From NCBI RefSeq assembly GCF_017433805.1, contig NZ_JAFRGN010000021.1:1-32958 (forward strand): a DNA stretch of 32,958 bases, read 5' to 3'. A program made the position numbers and the translations under genes. Positions within the stretch are counted from its first letter, which is position 1; the number at the start of each line of letters is the position of its first letter. Below, piece by piece: positions 7,231 through 15,814 of the stretch. The stretch is from Butyrivibrio sp. GTDB taxonomy: Bacteria; Bacillota; Clostridia; Lachnospirales; Lachnospiraceae. A model generated the notes under the pieces. That model saw only the letters and a list, made by a program, of their open reading frames with translations. It ran no database searches and was not told where the DNA came from.

Positions 7231-9051
7231 TCAGATAGCTCTTGTAGCCTCTTTTAACCACTCTTTTACCGCCTCATCCTCGATGAGTGGGCTTACCTTG
7301 TCATAAACCATCTTGTGATACTTATTAAGAAGCTCAACATGCTCAGGCTTCATAAAGCGAGTATCAATAGCATCAAGATCAATTGGTGCATAAGTCAGAT
7401 GCTCAAAACCAAGGAACTTACCATACTCATTCTCAGAGCGCTCAACAACCTCAACGATGTTCTCGATACGGATACCATGGCTTCCCTCGATATAAACACC
7501 AGGCTCATCAGAAACGATCATACCAGGCTCAAGAAGAGCTTCTGAAGCCCCCTCAACATATCTCCATCTAAGGCTGTGAGGACCCTCATGTACATTGAGG
7601 ATATAGCCAATGCCATGACCAGTTCCGTGGTTGTAATCAATTCCGATATCCCACAGAGGTCTTCTAGCGTATATATCAAGGTTTCTGCCAGTGCAGCCCT
7701 CAAGGAAAAGAGCATCAGCCATCTGAAGCATTCCTGCTACAGTTGCTGTGTAGTGCTTCTTGATCTCGTCAGAAATCTCGCCAACTACAATAGTTCTGGT
7801 AACGTCTGTTGTACCACCCATGTATGTTCCGCCTGAATCAACAAGGAGCATGCCCTGTGCCTTAACCTGTGCAGCGTTATCCTTGGCAGCCTCATAGTGC
7901 GCCATAGCTGCATTTGCATTGTATGCGCTGATAGTTGGGAATGACAGCTCAATGAAACCTGGAAGCTCAGCTCTCATGCTATCAAGCTTCTCAGCTGCTG
8001 TATACTCTGTCATCTCTATCTTACCGACATTCTGCTTAACCCAGTAGATGAACTCAGTGAGCTTAGCACTATCTCTAAGATAAACTTCTCTGATATTCTT
8101 AAGCTCTGTCTCATTCTTGACAGCCTTCATGAGCTCTGTTGGATCCTTCATATTCTTCATCTGAACGCCAGCAGCCTTAGTCTTCTCAGAAAGAGTCTTG
8201 AAGGTAAGGAAGTTTGTATTTCTCTTATCATAGAGAATATCGCCATCAAGCCCTGTCTCAGAAATAAAGCTCATGATCTCATGATAATCTCTAAGCTCAA
8301 TACCAACCTTGTCGCAATATGCCTTAGCCTCAGCTGTAACCTCAGCAGGCTGAACAAAGAGGATGAACTTGTCCATAGTAATAAATGCATAAGCAAGGAT
8401 TACTGGATTGCACTCAACATCATTACCACGAAGGTTTGTAAGCCAGCAGATATCATCAAGCTTGGATAAAAGATGTGCCTTAGTATTCTCTTTTTCCATA
8501 GCCTTTCTAACATCTGAAAGCTTCTGCGCAAAGCTCTTACCGCAAAGCTCATCTGAAAGAACATAAATATCATGACAAGGAAGTGCTGGTCTGTCTGTCC
8601 AGATCTCGTCAGCAAGATCCTTGTCAATCTTGAAGCTAACCTTCTTGTCAGAGAGCTTTTTCTCAAGTCTCTCACCGATACTTGTAGAAACTACTCTTCC
8701 GTCAAAGCCAAGAGTCTGTCCCTCTTTCATGTTCTGGAAAAGATATTCCTCAATAGTAGGAACACCAGGATTGCCCATCTTGTAAAGGTCAACTCCTGTT
8801 CCCTTCATCTGATTCTCAGCCTGTATAAAATATCTGCCGTCTGTCCACATTCCAGCGAAATCCTGTCCTACAACAAGAGTTCCGTTTGATCCGTCAAATC
8901 CGCAGAAGTACTCTCTAACCTTGAAAAAGTCAGCTGAGTACTCTGAGTTGTGGAAATCAGAAGTAGGCATCATGTAATAATCTATTCCGTACTCTGCCAT
9001 CTTGGCACGAAGCTTAGAAAGCCTCTCTTTGATAACTGTATTCTCTGCCAT
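7231..9051 (-). CDS. pepP: Xaa-Pro aminopeptidase (aminopeptidase P), M24 family
   Basis: A 606-aa cytoplasmic metallopeptidase that removes N-terminal residues preceding proline. It has the three-domain layout of the long, eukaryote-like aminopeptidase P: two creatinase-type N-terminal domains (MPTSDFHNSEYSADF, YFCGFDGSNGTLVVG) and a pita-bread catalytic domain from about residue 310. The dinuclear metal ligands are visible: two Asp in LLVDSGGTYMGGTTDVTRT, His in NHGTGHGIGYILNVHEGPH, Glu in VSDEPGVYIEG and Glu in GIRIENIVEV. Length near 600 matches this subgroup. AAAGGAG lies before ATG 9051, and a promoter is seen at 9087-9114. It is transcribed alone, divergently from deoC. Confidence 0.95.
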   Translation of the reverse strand: MAENTVIKERLSKLRAKMAEYGIDYYMMPTSDFHNSEYSADFFKVREYFCGFDGSNGTLVVGQDFAGMWTDGRYFIQAENQMKGTGVDLYKMGNPGVPTIEEYLFQNMKEGQTLGFDGRVVSTSIGERLEKKLSDKKVSFKIDKDLADEIWTDRPALPCHDIYVLSDELCGKSFAQKLSDVRKAMEKENTKAHLLSKLDDICWLTNLRGNDVECNPVILAYAFITMDKFILFVQPAEVTAEAKAYCDKVGIELRDYHEIMSFISETGLDGDILYDKRNTNFLTFKTLSEKTKAAGVQMKNMKDPTELMKAVKNETELKNIREVYLRDSAKLTEFIYWVKQNVGKIEMTEYTAAEKLDSMRAELPGFIELSFPTISAYNANAAMAHYEAAKDNAAQVKAQGMLLVDSGGTYMGGTTDVTRTIVVGEISDEIKKHYTATVAGMLQMADALFLEGCTGRNLDIYARRPLWDIGIDYNHGTGHGIGYILNVHEGPHSLRWRYVEGASEALLEPGMIVSDEPGVYIEGSHGIRIENIVEVVERSENEYGKFLGFEHLTYAPIDLDAIDTRFMKPEHVELLNKYHKMVYDKVSPLIEDEAVKEWLKEATRAI

Positions 9052-9086
9052 ATTAAACTCCTTTGCTCAATTACAATCTAAAGAGA

Positions 9087-9114
9087 ATTTTATCACAGAC
9101 AGGCAGACTTGCAA
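9087..9114 (-). promoter_or_regulatory. Promoter of pepP
   Basis: On the minus strand TTGCAA (9109-9114), 16 bp, TAAAAT (9087-9092) with a TG one base upstream of the -10. It lies about 35 bp upstream of the ATG. Confidence 0.6.
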
Positions 9115-9153
9115 CGATTAAAATTCTCAGGATTTTATATCTATTTACCAATA

Positions 9154-9162
9154 TGCTATAAT
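9154..9162 (+). promoter_or_regulatory. Extended -10 promoter of deoC
   Basis: TGCTATAAT, a full extended -10 element, lies about 70 bp before ATG 9231. No good -35 is visible at 16-18 bp upstream. Transcription would start near 9169, immediately before the leader hairpin at 9173. Confidence 0.6.
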
Positions 9163-9172
9163 AATTTCGTTC

Positions 9173-9202
9173 AATCAGATTGGTGGTACTTCCCACCTGA
9201 TT
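9173..9202 (+). promoter_or_regulatory. Leader hairpin in the deoC 5' untranslated region
   Basis: AATCAG plus GTGG (with ATTG bulged out) pair with CCACCTGATT, giving a 10-bp bulged stem that would sit at the very 5' end of the deoC mRNA. No T-run follows, so it is not a terminator. It could stabilise the mRNA or be a binding site. Confidence 0.45.
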
Positions 9203-9230
9203 CCAAGAATATCATAAGGGAGAATTTATA

Positions 9231-9890
9231 ATGGAAGAAAAAGAAATACTTAAACTCATTGATCACACACAGCTTCAGGCTAACGCAACATGGGAGGACA
9301 TCGTTTCTCTTTGCGACGAGGCTGTTAAATATGGCACAGCAACAGTTTGCATCCCTCAGACATACCTTAAGAGAGTACACGACAAGTACGGTGATAACTT
9401 AAAGCTCTGCACAGTTATCGGCTTCCCTCTTGGTTACAACAGTGCTTCATCTAAGGTTGTTGAGGCCAAGGATTCAATCGCTGACGGTGCTGAGGAGATC
9501 GATACAGTTGTTAATATCAGCGATGTTAAGAATCACAGATACGACGAAGTTAAAAAAGAGCTTCAGATGATCCGCGAGGCTTGTGGCGACAAGCTCCTTA
9601 AGGTTATCATCGAAACCTGCTACCTCACAGAGGAAGAAAAGATCGAGCTCTGCAAGATCGTAACAGAGGTTAAGGCTGATTACATCAAGACTTCTACAGG
9701 CTTTGGTTCAGCTGGTGCTACTATCGCTGACATCGAGCTCTTCAAGAAGCACATCGGTCCTGACGTTAAGATCAAAGCTGCTGGCGGTATCCGTACAATC
9801 GAGGATGCTCTTGCATATGCAGAAGCTGGCTGCAGCCGTATCGGTTCTTCCAAGGTTGCTCCACTCATCGCAGCTAAGTATAATCTGTAA
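9231..9890 (+). CDS. deoC: Deoxyribose-phosphate aldolase
   Basis: A 219-aa class I aldolase that cleaves 2-deoxyribose 5-phosphate to glyceraldehyde 3-phosphate and acetaldehyde in deoxynucleoside salvage. It keeps the Schiff-base lysine in ADYIKTSTGFGSAGAT, the second active-site lysine region VKIKAAGGIRT, and IIETCYLTEEEK. The N-terminal LIDHTQLQANATWEDI is typical. The length is standard for the short bacterial type. AAGGGAG is 8 nt upstream. Codon choice is strikingly uniform (GCT, ATC, AAG, CTT or CTC), more biased than neighbouring genes, suggesting high expression. It is monocistronic, with promoter and terminator visible. Confidence 0.97.
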   Translation: MEEKEILKLIDHTQLQANATWEDIVSLCDEAVKYGTATVCIPQTYLKRVHDKYGDNLKLCTVIGFPLGYNSASSKVVEAKDSIADGAEEIDTVVNISDVKNHRYDEVKKELQMIREACGDKLLKVIIETCYLTEEEKIELCKIVTEVKADYIKTSTGFGSAGATIADIELFKKHIGPDVKIKAAGGIRTIEDALAYAEAGCSRIGSSKVAPLIAAKYNL

Positions 9891-9935
9891 TTCATTATAT
9901 GAATTTTGATGCGCTGGTTATGGCGCATGCAACAA

Positions 9936-9966
9936 GAGGCCGTCACTAAGTGACAGCCTCTTTTTT
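9936..9966 (+). terminator. Terminator of deoC, possibly shared by the converging gene
   Basis: The stem gaggc/gcctc extends through gtcact/agtgac with one mismatch on each side, followed by six T residues on the plus strand. The T-run contains the stop codon of the opposing 52-aa gene. Confidence 0.88.
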
Positions 9967-10123
9967 ATTCCTGCTTATCTGCAGGTCTTATTCCGTTTTT
10001 CTCATGCTCTTTTACCAAAGCTTCATGTATAGCCCTGGCGATAACTTCTTCGGGAGCTCTTTTCAGCGCTTCAGCCTTCTGATTCTTTTTTATCTGTATC
10101 TCTTTCTTTGGTTCCTCTGCCAT
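9965..10123 (-). CDS. Small 52-aa protein overlapping the DUF1622 gene
   Basis: A short frame starts MAEEPKKEIQIKKNQKAEAL and ends EHEKNGIRPADKQE. It is highly charged, mostly predicted helix (PEEVIARAIHEALVKEH), soluble and without cysteine. It begins inside the 3' end of the DUF1622 gene in another frame, overlapping by 53 nt, with GGAG seven bases before the ATG. The sequence reads like protein rather than noise: acidic and basic residues alternate and there are no rare-residue runs. The stop lies inside the T-run of the deoC terminator. The function is unknown. The arrangement suggests translational coupling to the DUF1622 protein. Confidence 0.6.
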   Translation of the reverse strand: MAEEPKKEIQIKKNQKAEALKRAPEEVIARAIHEALVKEHEKNGIRPADKQE

Positions 10124-10475
10124 GATGCTTCTCCGCAAGTTTCGGTTCCAGAGCCTGCTTCTCGTTCTTGATTTCCCAATGGATAAGGAAAGTAAGTGCA
10201 GCTCTTAGGGTTATTATCGCGCCCAGAATTCCGAGCTCAGCCCAGTCTCTGACTACTACAGTCCTAAGCACCTCTCCGCCAAGCTTAAACTCAAGTGCCA
10301 GTGCAATTCCCTGCGCCAGCTGAAGCCTTATGGATTCATCCTTTTTGAGCCAAAAGATAAAGCTTTTGACCGCTGTAAAAACAAGAATACAGATTCCGAA
10401 AAGTTCCAGTAACAGTGTTGAAAACTCAACCACATAACGAAGTAAACTTTCTGCGCTCTGATATGCTGCTTCCAT
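10071..10475 (-). CDS. DUF1622 family membrane protein
   Basis: A 134-aa protein with two or three hydrophobic segments: VVEFSTLLLELFGICILVF (residues 15-33), a middle conserved loop IRLQLAQGIALALEFKLGGE, and ELGILGAIITLRAALTFLIH (79-98). The pattern LALEFKLGGEVLRTVVVRDW followed by a helix ending in HWE is characteristic of DUF1622. The polar tail (KHHGRGTKERDTDKKESEG) overlaps the next gene. GGGGG is placed before ATG 10475. It lies 18 bp downstream of citrate synthase and is probably co-transcribed with it. The biochemical role of this family is unknown. Confidence 0.85.
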   Translation of the reverse strand: MEAAYQSAESLLRYVVEFSTLLLELFGICILVFTAVKSFIFWLKKDESIRLQLAQGIALALEFKLGGEVLRTVVVRDWAELGILGAIITLRAALTFLIHWEIKNEKQALEPKLAEKHHGRGTKERDTDKKESEG

Positions 10476-10493
10476 AAGTTACCCCCTTTTTAG

Positions 10494-11867
10494 TCACTTA
10501 CGATCTGCCATATCCACATAATTTTTTCTTGGTTCAATAGCCATATATGCTGGACGGATGATCTTGCCATTGTTAGCAAGCTCCTCCATTCTGTGAGCAC
10601 TCCAGCCGACAATTCTTGCAATAGCAAAAATAGTAGGATAAAGCTCTTCTGGAAGCTCAAGCATTCTGTAAACAAAGCCTGAATAGAAGTCCACGTTGGC
10701 ACTAACGCCCTTGTACATGGTTCTCTCTCCTGCAATAAGCTCAGGAGCGATTCTCTCAACCATCTCATAGAGAGCAAGCTCATCCTCTTTGCCCTTTTCT
10801 ACAGCAAGCTTCTCTACAAAGCTCTTTAAGATGACAGCTCTTGGATCAGACTTGGAATAAATAGCATGTCCGATACCATAGATAAGTCCAGCCCCATCAA
10901 AGGCCTGCTTGTTGAGAATCTTATCAAGGTAAGCTCTTACCTCATCTTCATCCTTCCAGTTCTTAACATTGGTCTCAATATCATCAAACATGTGCACAAC
11001 CTTGATGTTGGCACCGCCGTGACGAGGTCCCTTAAGAGAACCGATAGCCGCTGCTATTACAGAATAGGTGTCTGTAAGCGAAGAACTGACAACATGAGTT
11101 GTAAAAGATGAATTGTTACCACCGCCATGCTCCATATGAAGCACAAGGCAGATATCAAGAAGTCTTGCTTCAAGCTCAGTGTACTTACTGTCAGGACGAA
11201 GCAGATAAAGGATGGTCTCTGCTGTAGACAATTCCTCTTTTGGTGGATGGATTATAAGAGAATTGCCCTCATGATAGTGATTATAGGCATGATAGCCGTA
11301 TATTGACAAAAGTGGGAACATGCTGATGAGCTGAAGCGACTGCCTCAGGACGTTGGGAAGCGACACATCATCAGCATGATCGTCGTATGAATACAGAGTA
11401 AGTACGCTCCTTGCAAGAGTATTCATCATATCTCTGCTGGGAGCTTTCATAATGACATCTCGAACAAAGCTTGTAGGAAGTCCCTTGTAGATTCCCAGAA
11501 GCTTTTCGAATTCAAATAGTTCTTTTCCTGTTGGAAGCTTGTCAAATAACAGAAGATACGCACATTCCTCGAATGCAAATCTCCTCTCTTTTACAGCAGC
11601 TTCAACAAGCTGATGAACATCATATCCTCTAAAATAGATTTCTCCATCAGCCGGCACTTCTTTGCCATCTATTTTCTTTTTGGCGATAATTTCAGATATT
11701 CTGGTAAGTCCTGTCAGTACGCCCTTACCATTAAGATCACGAAGTCCTCTTTTGACATCGTATTTGATAAAAAGATCATTCTCGATTAGATCTGCTTCTC
11801 TTGAAAGCTCAGATAGTTCAACAATTTCCGGTGTGTTTTCCGAGTAGTAGCCTTTGCCTAAATCCAT
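10494..11867 (-). CDS. gltA: Citrate synthase
   Basis: A 457-aa enzyme that condenses oxaloacetate and acetyl-CoA. The active-site regions of the family are present: the first His in HMEHGGGNNSSFTTHVV, GPRHGGANIKVVHM, the second His in GIGHAIYSKSDPRA, and the catalytic Asp in NVDFYSGFVYRML. The N-terminal extension and overall length match the long clostridial type. The frame also allows GTG at 11873, but GGAGG would then overlap the start, so ATG 11867 with a 5-nt spacing is preferred. It lies downstream of thrC, separated by a strong hairpin without T-run (11935-11961). A 2-methylcitrate synthase cannot be excluded from sequence alone, but no prp genes are nearby. Confidence 0.95.
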   Translation of the reverse strand: MDLGKGYYSENTPEIVELSELSREADLIENDLFIKYDVKRGLRDLNGKGVLTGLTRISEIIAKKKIDGKEVPADGEIYFRGYDVHQLVEAAVKERRFAFEECAYLLLFDKLPTGKELFEFEKLLGIYKGLPTSFVRDVIMKAPSRDMMNTLARSVLTLYSYDDHADDVSLPNVLRQSLQLISMFPLLSIYGYHAYNHYHEGNSLIIHPPKEELSTAETILYLLRPDSKYTELEARLLDICLVLHMEHGGGNNSSFTTHVVSSSLTDTYSVIAAAIGSLKGPRHGGANIKVVHMFDDIETNVKNWKDEDEVRAYLDKILNKQAFDGAGLIYGIGHAIYSKSDPRAVILKSFVEKLAVEKGKEDELALYEMVERIAPELIAGERTMYKGVSANVDFYSGFVYRMLELPEELYPTIFAIARIVGWSAHRMEELANNGKIIRPAYMAIEPRKNYVDMADRK

Positions 11868-11934
11868 ACGCACCTCCTATATATAAACAATCAGTAGTAC
11901 TTTCTAATCCCCCTCCCAACGAGAACACTGTAAC

Positions 11935-11961
11935 GATAGCAGCACAAAAAGTGCTGCTATC
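11935..11961. terminator. Perfect hairpin between thrC and citrate synthase
   Basis: gatagcagcac and gtgctgctatc form 11 bp around an aaaaa loop, 19 nt after the thrC stop. Neither strand has a proper T-run, so termination may be partial or the stem may protect the thrC mRNA end. Confidence 0.5.
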
Positions 11962-11979
11962 TAAATTATATCATACTTA

Positions 11980-13473
11980 TTACTTGGCAAGAAAATCCAT
12001 AACTGCAGACTGCATCTGAGTCTTATCAACAACAGTCTTATGTCTGATCTCAGCAGTTCTGATAGATGAAACTGCCTCAGGAATCTCTACGCCTGATACA
12101 GCAGAAAGCTCATCTGCAAGAGCAAAATCATCCTTGCTCTCATCGCCCTTACCAAGAGCATTCATAACGCTTCTGGTAAACTTGAATGGGCTTGCTGTAG
12201 AAGCGATAACAGTTACTGTCTTGTCGCCAGTCTGCTCAACATACTTGCTGTAAACAGAGCTTGCAACAGCTGTGTGTGTATCCATGAGATATCCAGTCTT
12301 GTCGAATACTTTTTTGATAGTAGCTGCTGTCTCTTCCTCTGTAGCAAATCCGCCAAAGAAATCAACAAGCTTTTCTCTCATTGCAGGTGTAATCTCATAC
12401 TTACCAGTCTGAGTCAGCTGAGCCATAAGGCTTGCATCCTTTTCTGCATTATCACCAGCGATGTGATAGATAAGTCTCTCAAGGTTACTAGAAATAAGAA
12501 TATCCATTGATGGTGATGAAGTAAGGACAAACTCACGGTTTCTGTCATACTCACCAGTCTGGAAGAAGTCGAAAAGTACCTTGTTGGAGTTAGATGCACA
12601 GATAAGCTTGGCAATCGGCACACCCATATTCTTGGCATAATATGCTGCAAGAATGTTACCAAAGTTTCCTGTAGGAACAACTACGTTGATAGAATCTCCC
12701 TCAGCAATTCTGCCCTCCTTGAGGAGTTTAGCGTAAGAGTATACGTAGTAAACAATCTGTGGAACCAGTCTTCCGATATTGATTGAGTTAGCTGATGAGA
12801 ACTGGAAGCCCTTGGCATCAAGCTCAGCAGAAAGCTCTTTATCTGTGAAGATCTTCTTAACTCCAGTCTGAGCATCATCGAAGTTTCCTTCGATACCGAT
12901 TACGCAGGTATTATCACCCTTCTGAGTAACCATCTGCTGTTCCTGAATCGGGCTAACGCCGTGCTTAGGGTAAAAGACAATTATTCTTGTGCCAGGCACA
13001 TCGGCAAAACCTGCAAGTGCTGCCTTACCTGTATCTCCACTTGTAGCTGTGAGAATAACGATCTCATTTTTTACATTATTCTTCTTGGCTGCTGTAGTCA
13101 TGAGATATGGAAGGATTGAAAGAGCCATATCCTTGAAGGCGATTGTAGCGCCGTGATAAAGCTCAAGATAGAAAGCTCCGTCAGCTTCAGAAATTGGAGC
13201 AATCTCCTCTGTATCAAATTTAGAATCATACGCATGAGAAATGCAGTATTTGAGCTCTTCCTCAGTATAATCTGTCAAAAGAAGCTTCATAACTTCATAT
13301 GCTGTTTCTCTATAGTCAAGCTGTGCGATTTCTCTAAGAGTCTTTTCCAAATGTGGAATGTGATCAGGGACATATAATCCTCCATCTGGAGCAAGTCCTC
13401 TTAAAATAGCTTCGGATGCCTTAATCTGCCCCAAAGCGCCTCTAGTGCTACTGTACAAAACTTCCTTTGCCAT
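11980..13473 (-). CDS. thrC: Threonine synthase
   Basis: A 497-aa PLP enzyme that converts O-phosphohomoserine to threonine. The N-terminal domain starts YSSTRGALGQIKASEAILRG with LAPDGGLYVP. The PLP lysine lies in LYHGATIAFKDMALSILPYL, and the phosphate-binding loop is ATSGDTGKAALAGF. The SSANSINIGRLVPQIVYYVY and VPTGNFGNILAAYYAKNMG motifs are also typical. The length fits the longer bacterial/yeast type. AGAGGAG lies 8 nt upstream of ATG 13473. It starts divergently from the AP2-domain gene. No T-box was seen upstream; the leader is too short (about 100 nt) for one. Confidence 0.97.
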   Translation of the reverse strand: MAKEVLYSSTRGALGQIKASEAILRGLAPDGGLYVPDHIPHLEKTLREIAQLDYRETAYEVMKLLLTDYTEEELKYCISHAYDSKFDTEEIAPISEADGAFYLELYHGATIAFKDMALSILPYLMTTAAKKNNVKNEIVILTATSGDTGKAALAGFADVPGTRIIVFYPKHGVSPIQEQQMVTQKGDNTCVIGIEGNFDDAQTGVKKIFTDKELSAELDAKGFQFSSANSINIGRLVPQIVYYVYSYAKLLKEGRIAEGDSINVVVPTGNFGNILAAYYAKNMGVPIAKLICASNSNKVLFDFFQTGEYDRNREFVLTSSPSMDILISSNLERLIYHIAGDNAEKDASLMAQLTQTGKYEITPAMREKLVDFFGGFATEEETAATIKKVFDKTGYLMDTHTAVASSVYSKYVEQTGDKTVTVIASTASPFKFTRSVMNALGKGDESKDDFALADELSAVSGVEIPEAVSSIRTAEIRHKTVVDKTQMQSAVMDFLAK

Positions 13474-13613
13474 TGCGTTTACTCCTCTTTTATTGGTAAA
13501 ATATAAATGCAGTATAACATAATACTATCTGATATATCTACACAATATTTTAGCACTTTGAATTATTAAAGTTATGCGTTTTGCCAATTATTCTTGTCTT
13601 ATGGGGGAATATC

Positions 13614-14414
13614 TTGAAGACTAGTAAGAGTATCGGTGTATATTATACAACCTTAAAAGATGGCACACCTTCTTATAGAGCTTCCATAACCTATGGAGGT
13701 AAGCATATCTCCCTTGGCTCTTTTGACAATGCAAAAGAAGCTGCGGCTGTTTTTCGCGAAGCATCTAAGATTCTCAACTCCCCTTCCATCAAGCTATCTT
13801 CATATAAAGAAAAGATGCACATTCCTTACGAGAAGTTTGTTTGCCTTATCAACTACCGTGACAAGGGAATGTACATTCCAACTCCAATATATCTGGAAAA
13901 GACTTTTTTCACCTATCATCTGGCTCCTGATCTGGCTCTCAAATTCGATATTGAGGATCTCTTTTACTACTCATCTCACAAGATCATGAAAAGAGGCTCT
14001 CACCTGTTCGTCGCTGACTACGGAAGCCAGTTATCTGTTCTACAGCGCTACGGAATCCAGAGCTACGCAGTAGAAGGAAGGGACTATCAGTTTGCCAACG
14101 ACGATCCCACCGATTTCAGATACGAAAATATCATTATCCTGAACAGATACCGCGGTGTCAGACAGTTCGCCGAGAAAGGCTTTATCAGATATAAGGCCGT
14201 CATTCACGTGCGAAGCAACTATGTGATCGGCAAATACAACTCTGAAGCCGAGGCGGCGATTGCCTACAACAAAGCTGCCGATATCCTCACAAAAAATGGG
14301 ATAAAGAAGAACTTCCAGCCCAATTTTGTGGAAGATCTCACTCCATCCCAATACGCAGATATATATATGAAATTAAAGATTTCACCAAAGATTGAAAGAG
14401 TTAAACCGAAATAG
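13614..14414 (+). CDS. AP2 - HNH-like - AP2 DNA-binding protein
   Basis: A 266-aa protein with two AP2/ERF-like DNA-binding repeats. The first covers residues 6-57 (IGVYYTTLKDGTPSYRAS, HISLGSFDNAKEAAAVFREA). The second is near residues 180-230 (YRGVRQFAEKGFIRYKAV, VIGKYNSEAEAAIAYNKAAD). Both match the YRGVR-x-W/Y-A-x-I-x-LG-x-F-x-EAA-x-AY pattern. The middle (LKFDIEDLFYYSSHKIMKRG to ANDDPTDFRYENIIILN) resembles the HNH fold of homing endonucleases, where a D-H-x-D-G-x-N-R-x-E-N-L motif is expected; the His is missing and only the Asn end is kept, so cleavage is unlikely. Start: TTG 13614, because GGGGGA lies six bases upstream; an upstream TTG at 13581 lacks a ribosome site. It ends one base from the MATE stop. 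It may be a domesticated homing endonuclease used as a regulator. Confidence 0.75.
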   Translation: MKTSKSIGVYYTTLKDGTPSYRASITYGGKHISLGSFDNAKEAAAVFREASKILNSPSIKLSSYKEKMHIPYEKFVCLINYRDKGMYIPTPIYLEKTFFTYHLAPDLALKFDIEDLFYYSSHKIMKRGSHLFVADYGSQLSVLQRYGIQSYAVEGRDYQFANDDPTDFRYENIIILNRYRGVRQFAEKGFIRYKAVIHVRSNYVIGKYNSEAEAAIAYNKAADILTKNGIKKNFQPNFVEDLTPSQYADIYMKLKISPKIERVKPK

Positions 14415-14415
14415 G

Positions 14416-15783
14416 TTATATAATTAGTCCTTGTCTCCAATCTTTCATGTGGAAGCGGACGAAGGCGGTGGCACCTACTATTGTCCAGGTAATTCCTGTT
14501 GAAATCCACAGTCCCCATGCTCCGATAAATGGAATAGCACAAAGGAATGCTGGGAAGATTATTCGTCCTATCATCTCTGAGGCTCCGGAAATTGCTGGGA
14601 ACTTGGCATCGCCAGCACCATTTAATATTCCTCGGCATACATAAATGGTTCCAAGTGGCAGATAGAAGTATGACAATATACGCATAGCACTTGAACCGTA
14701 AGCTATTATCTCTGTTTCTGAGCTGTCTATGAATATCTTTACCAGAACGTCTCCGAACAATCCCATAACTATGATCATGACGATGGCGTATATCACCATC
14801 ATCTTCATTCCGTTCTGATAGCCCTTTCTTACGCGATCGCCCTTGCGAGCTCCGATGTTCTGACCTGTAAAGGTAGAAAGAGAATCCTGGAGAGCTTTGA
14901 ACTGCATATTTACAAGGTTTTCAATCTTACTTGTAGTGGTAAAGGCTGCGACAACCACAGAGTCAAAGGAATTGATAACTCTCTGTAATATTACGAAGGA
15001 AAGAGCTACAAGTCCGCTCTGAAGTGCCATTGAACCTCCGATGGTATAGCACTTGGCAATGATATAACCATCTAGCTTCCAATCAGATCTGTCTATCTTG
15101 AAAACAGGATTCCTAAGGAATGCATAGAGTATCGAGCATGCTGCGGATAGAATCTGTGCTGTGATAGTAGCAATAGCAAGTCCTGATACACCAAGGTCAA
15201 ATACAATAACAAATACCAGATCCATGGCTACATTCAAAAAACTGGAAATAATGAGGAAATAGAGCGGTGTTTTGGAGTCGCCGATTCCTCGCATTATATA
15301 AGAAATAGTATTGTATAGTGCTGTTCCAAAGAAGCCTATGCAGGTTATGGACATATATGCTACAGCATTTTCCAGGATATCTTCTGGAGTCTTCATGACA
15401 TAGGTCAGTACTGGTCTTGAGAAAACAAAGCCAAGAAAGCCTACAAATAAAGAAGTTGCTGTCACGATTACAAGTGCATTGGTGATGACCTTTTTAACGC
15501 CCTTCATATTACCGGCGCCAAAAAACTGTGATACAACAATGCCAATACCTGTGGCAAGTCCGTTACCTAGTGCAAAGAAAAGGTTTGTAACGTGACCAGT
15601 AGAGCCAACAGCCGCAAGAGCTCTGGCATCGATGAATCTGCCTGCTATGATCGTGTCGACAATGTTATAGAATTGTTGGAAAATATTTCCCATCATCATG
15701 GGAAGCATGAATGCAAGGATCAGTTTGGTAGGATCACCAACTGTCATATCCTTGGCATATTTATCTGCCATTGGGTTAGCCAT
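14416..15783 (-). CDS. MATE family efflux transporter
   Basis: A 455-aa membrane protein with twelve predicted helices in two homologous halves, the normal MATE layout. Recognisable parts are PTKLILAFMLPMMMGNIFQQ and YNIVDTIIAGRFIDARALAA at the N-terminus, and LPLGTIYVCRGILNGAGDAK in the second half. MATE proteins use Na+ or H+ gradients to export cationic compounds and drugs; the substrate is not predictable here. AGGAGAT precedes ATG 15783. Its 3' end meets the AP2 gene with one base between the stops. A long inverted repeat (15815-15870) occupies its promoter region and may serve regulation. Confidence 0.93.
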   Translation of the reverse strand: MANPMADKYAKDMTVGDPTKLILAFMLPMMMGNIFQQFYNIVDTIIAGRFIDARALAAVGSTGHVTNLFFALGNGLATGIGIVVSQFFGAGNMKGVKKVITNALVIVTATSLFVGFLGFVFSRPVLTYVMKTPEDILENAVAYMSITCIGFFGTALYNTISYIMRGIGDSKTPLYFLIISSFLNVAMDLVFVIVFDLGVSGLAIATITAQILSAACSILYAFLRNPVFKIDRSDWKLDGYIIAKCYTIGGSMALQSGLVALSFVILQRVINSFDSVVVAAFTTTSKIENLVNMQFKALQDSLSTFTGQNIGARKGDRVRKGYQNGMKMMVIYAIVMIIVMGLFGDVLVKIFIDSSETEIIAYGSSAMRILSYFYLPLGTIYVCRGILNGAGDAKFPAISGASEMIGRIIFPAFLCAIPFIGAWGLWISTGITWTIVGATAFVRFHMKDWRQGLII

Positions 15784-15814
15784 ATTATCTCCTGCTCAAA
15801 TCAATAAGACATGT

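Noticed and set aside
13474-13580. T-box or threonine attenuator before thrC
   Set aside because: The region is only about 100 bp and AT-rich; no antiterminator, T-box sequence or threonine-rich leader peptide was visible.
13574-13624. 16-codon leader peptide before the AP2 gene
   Set aside because: The short frame from ATG 13574 has no ribosome site and no notable composition.
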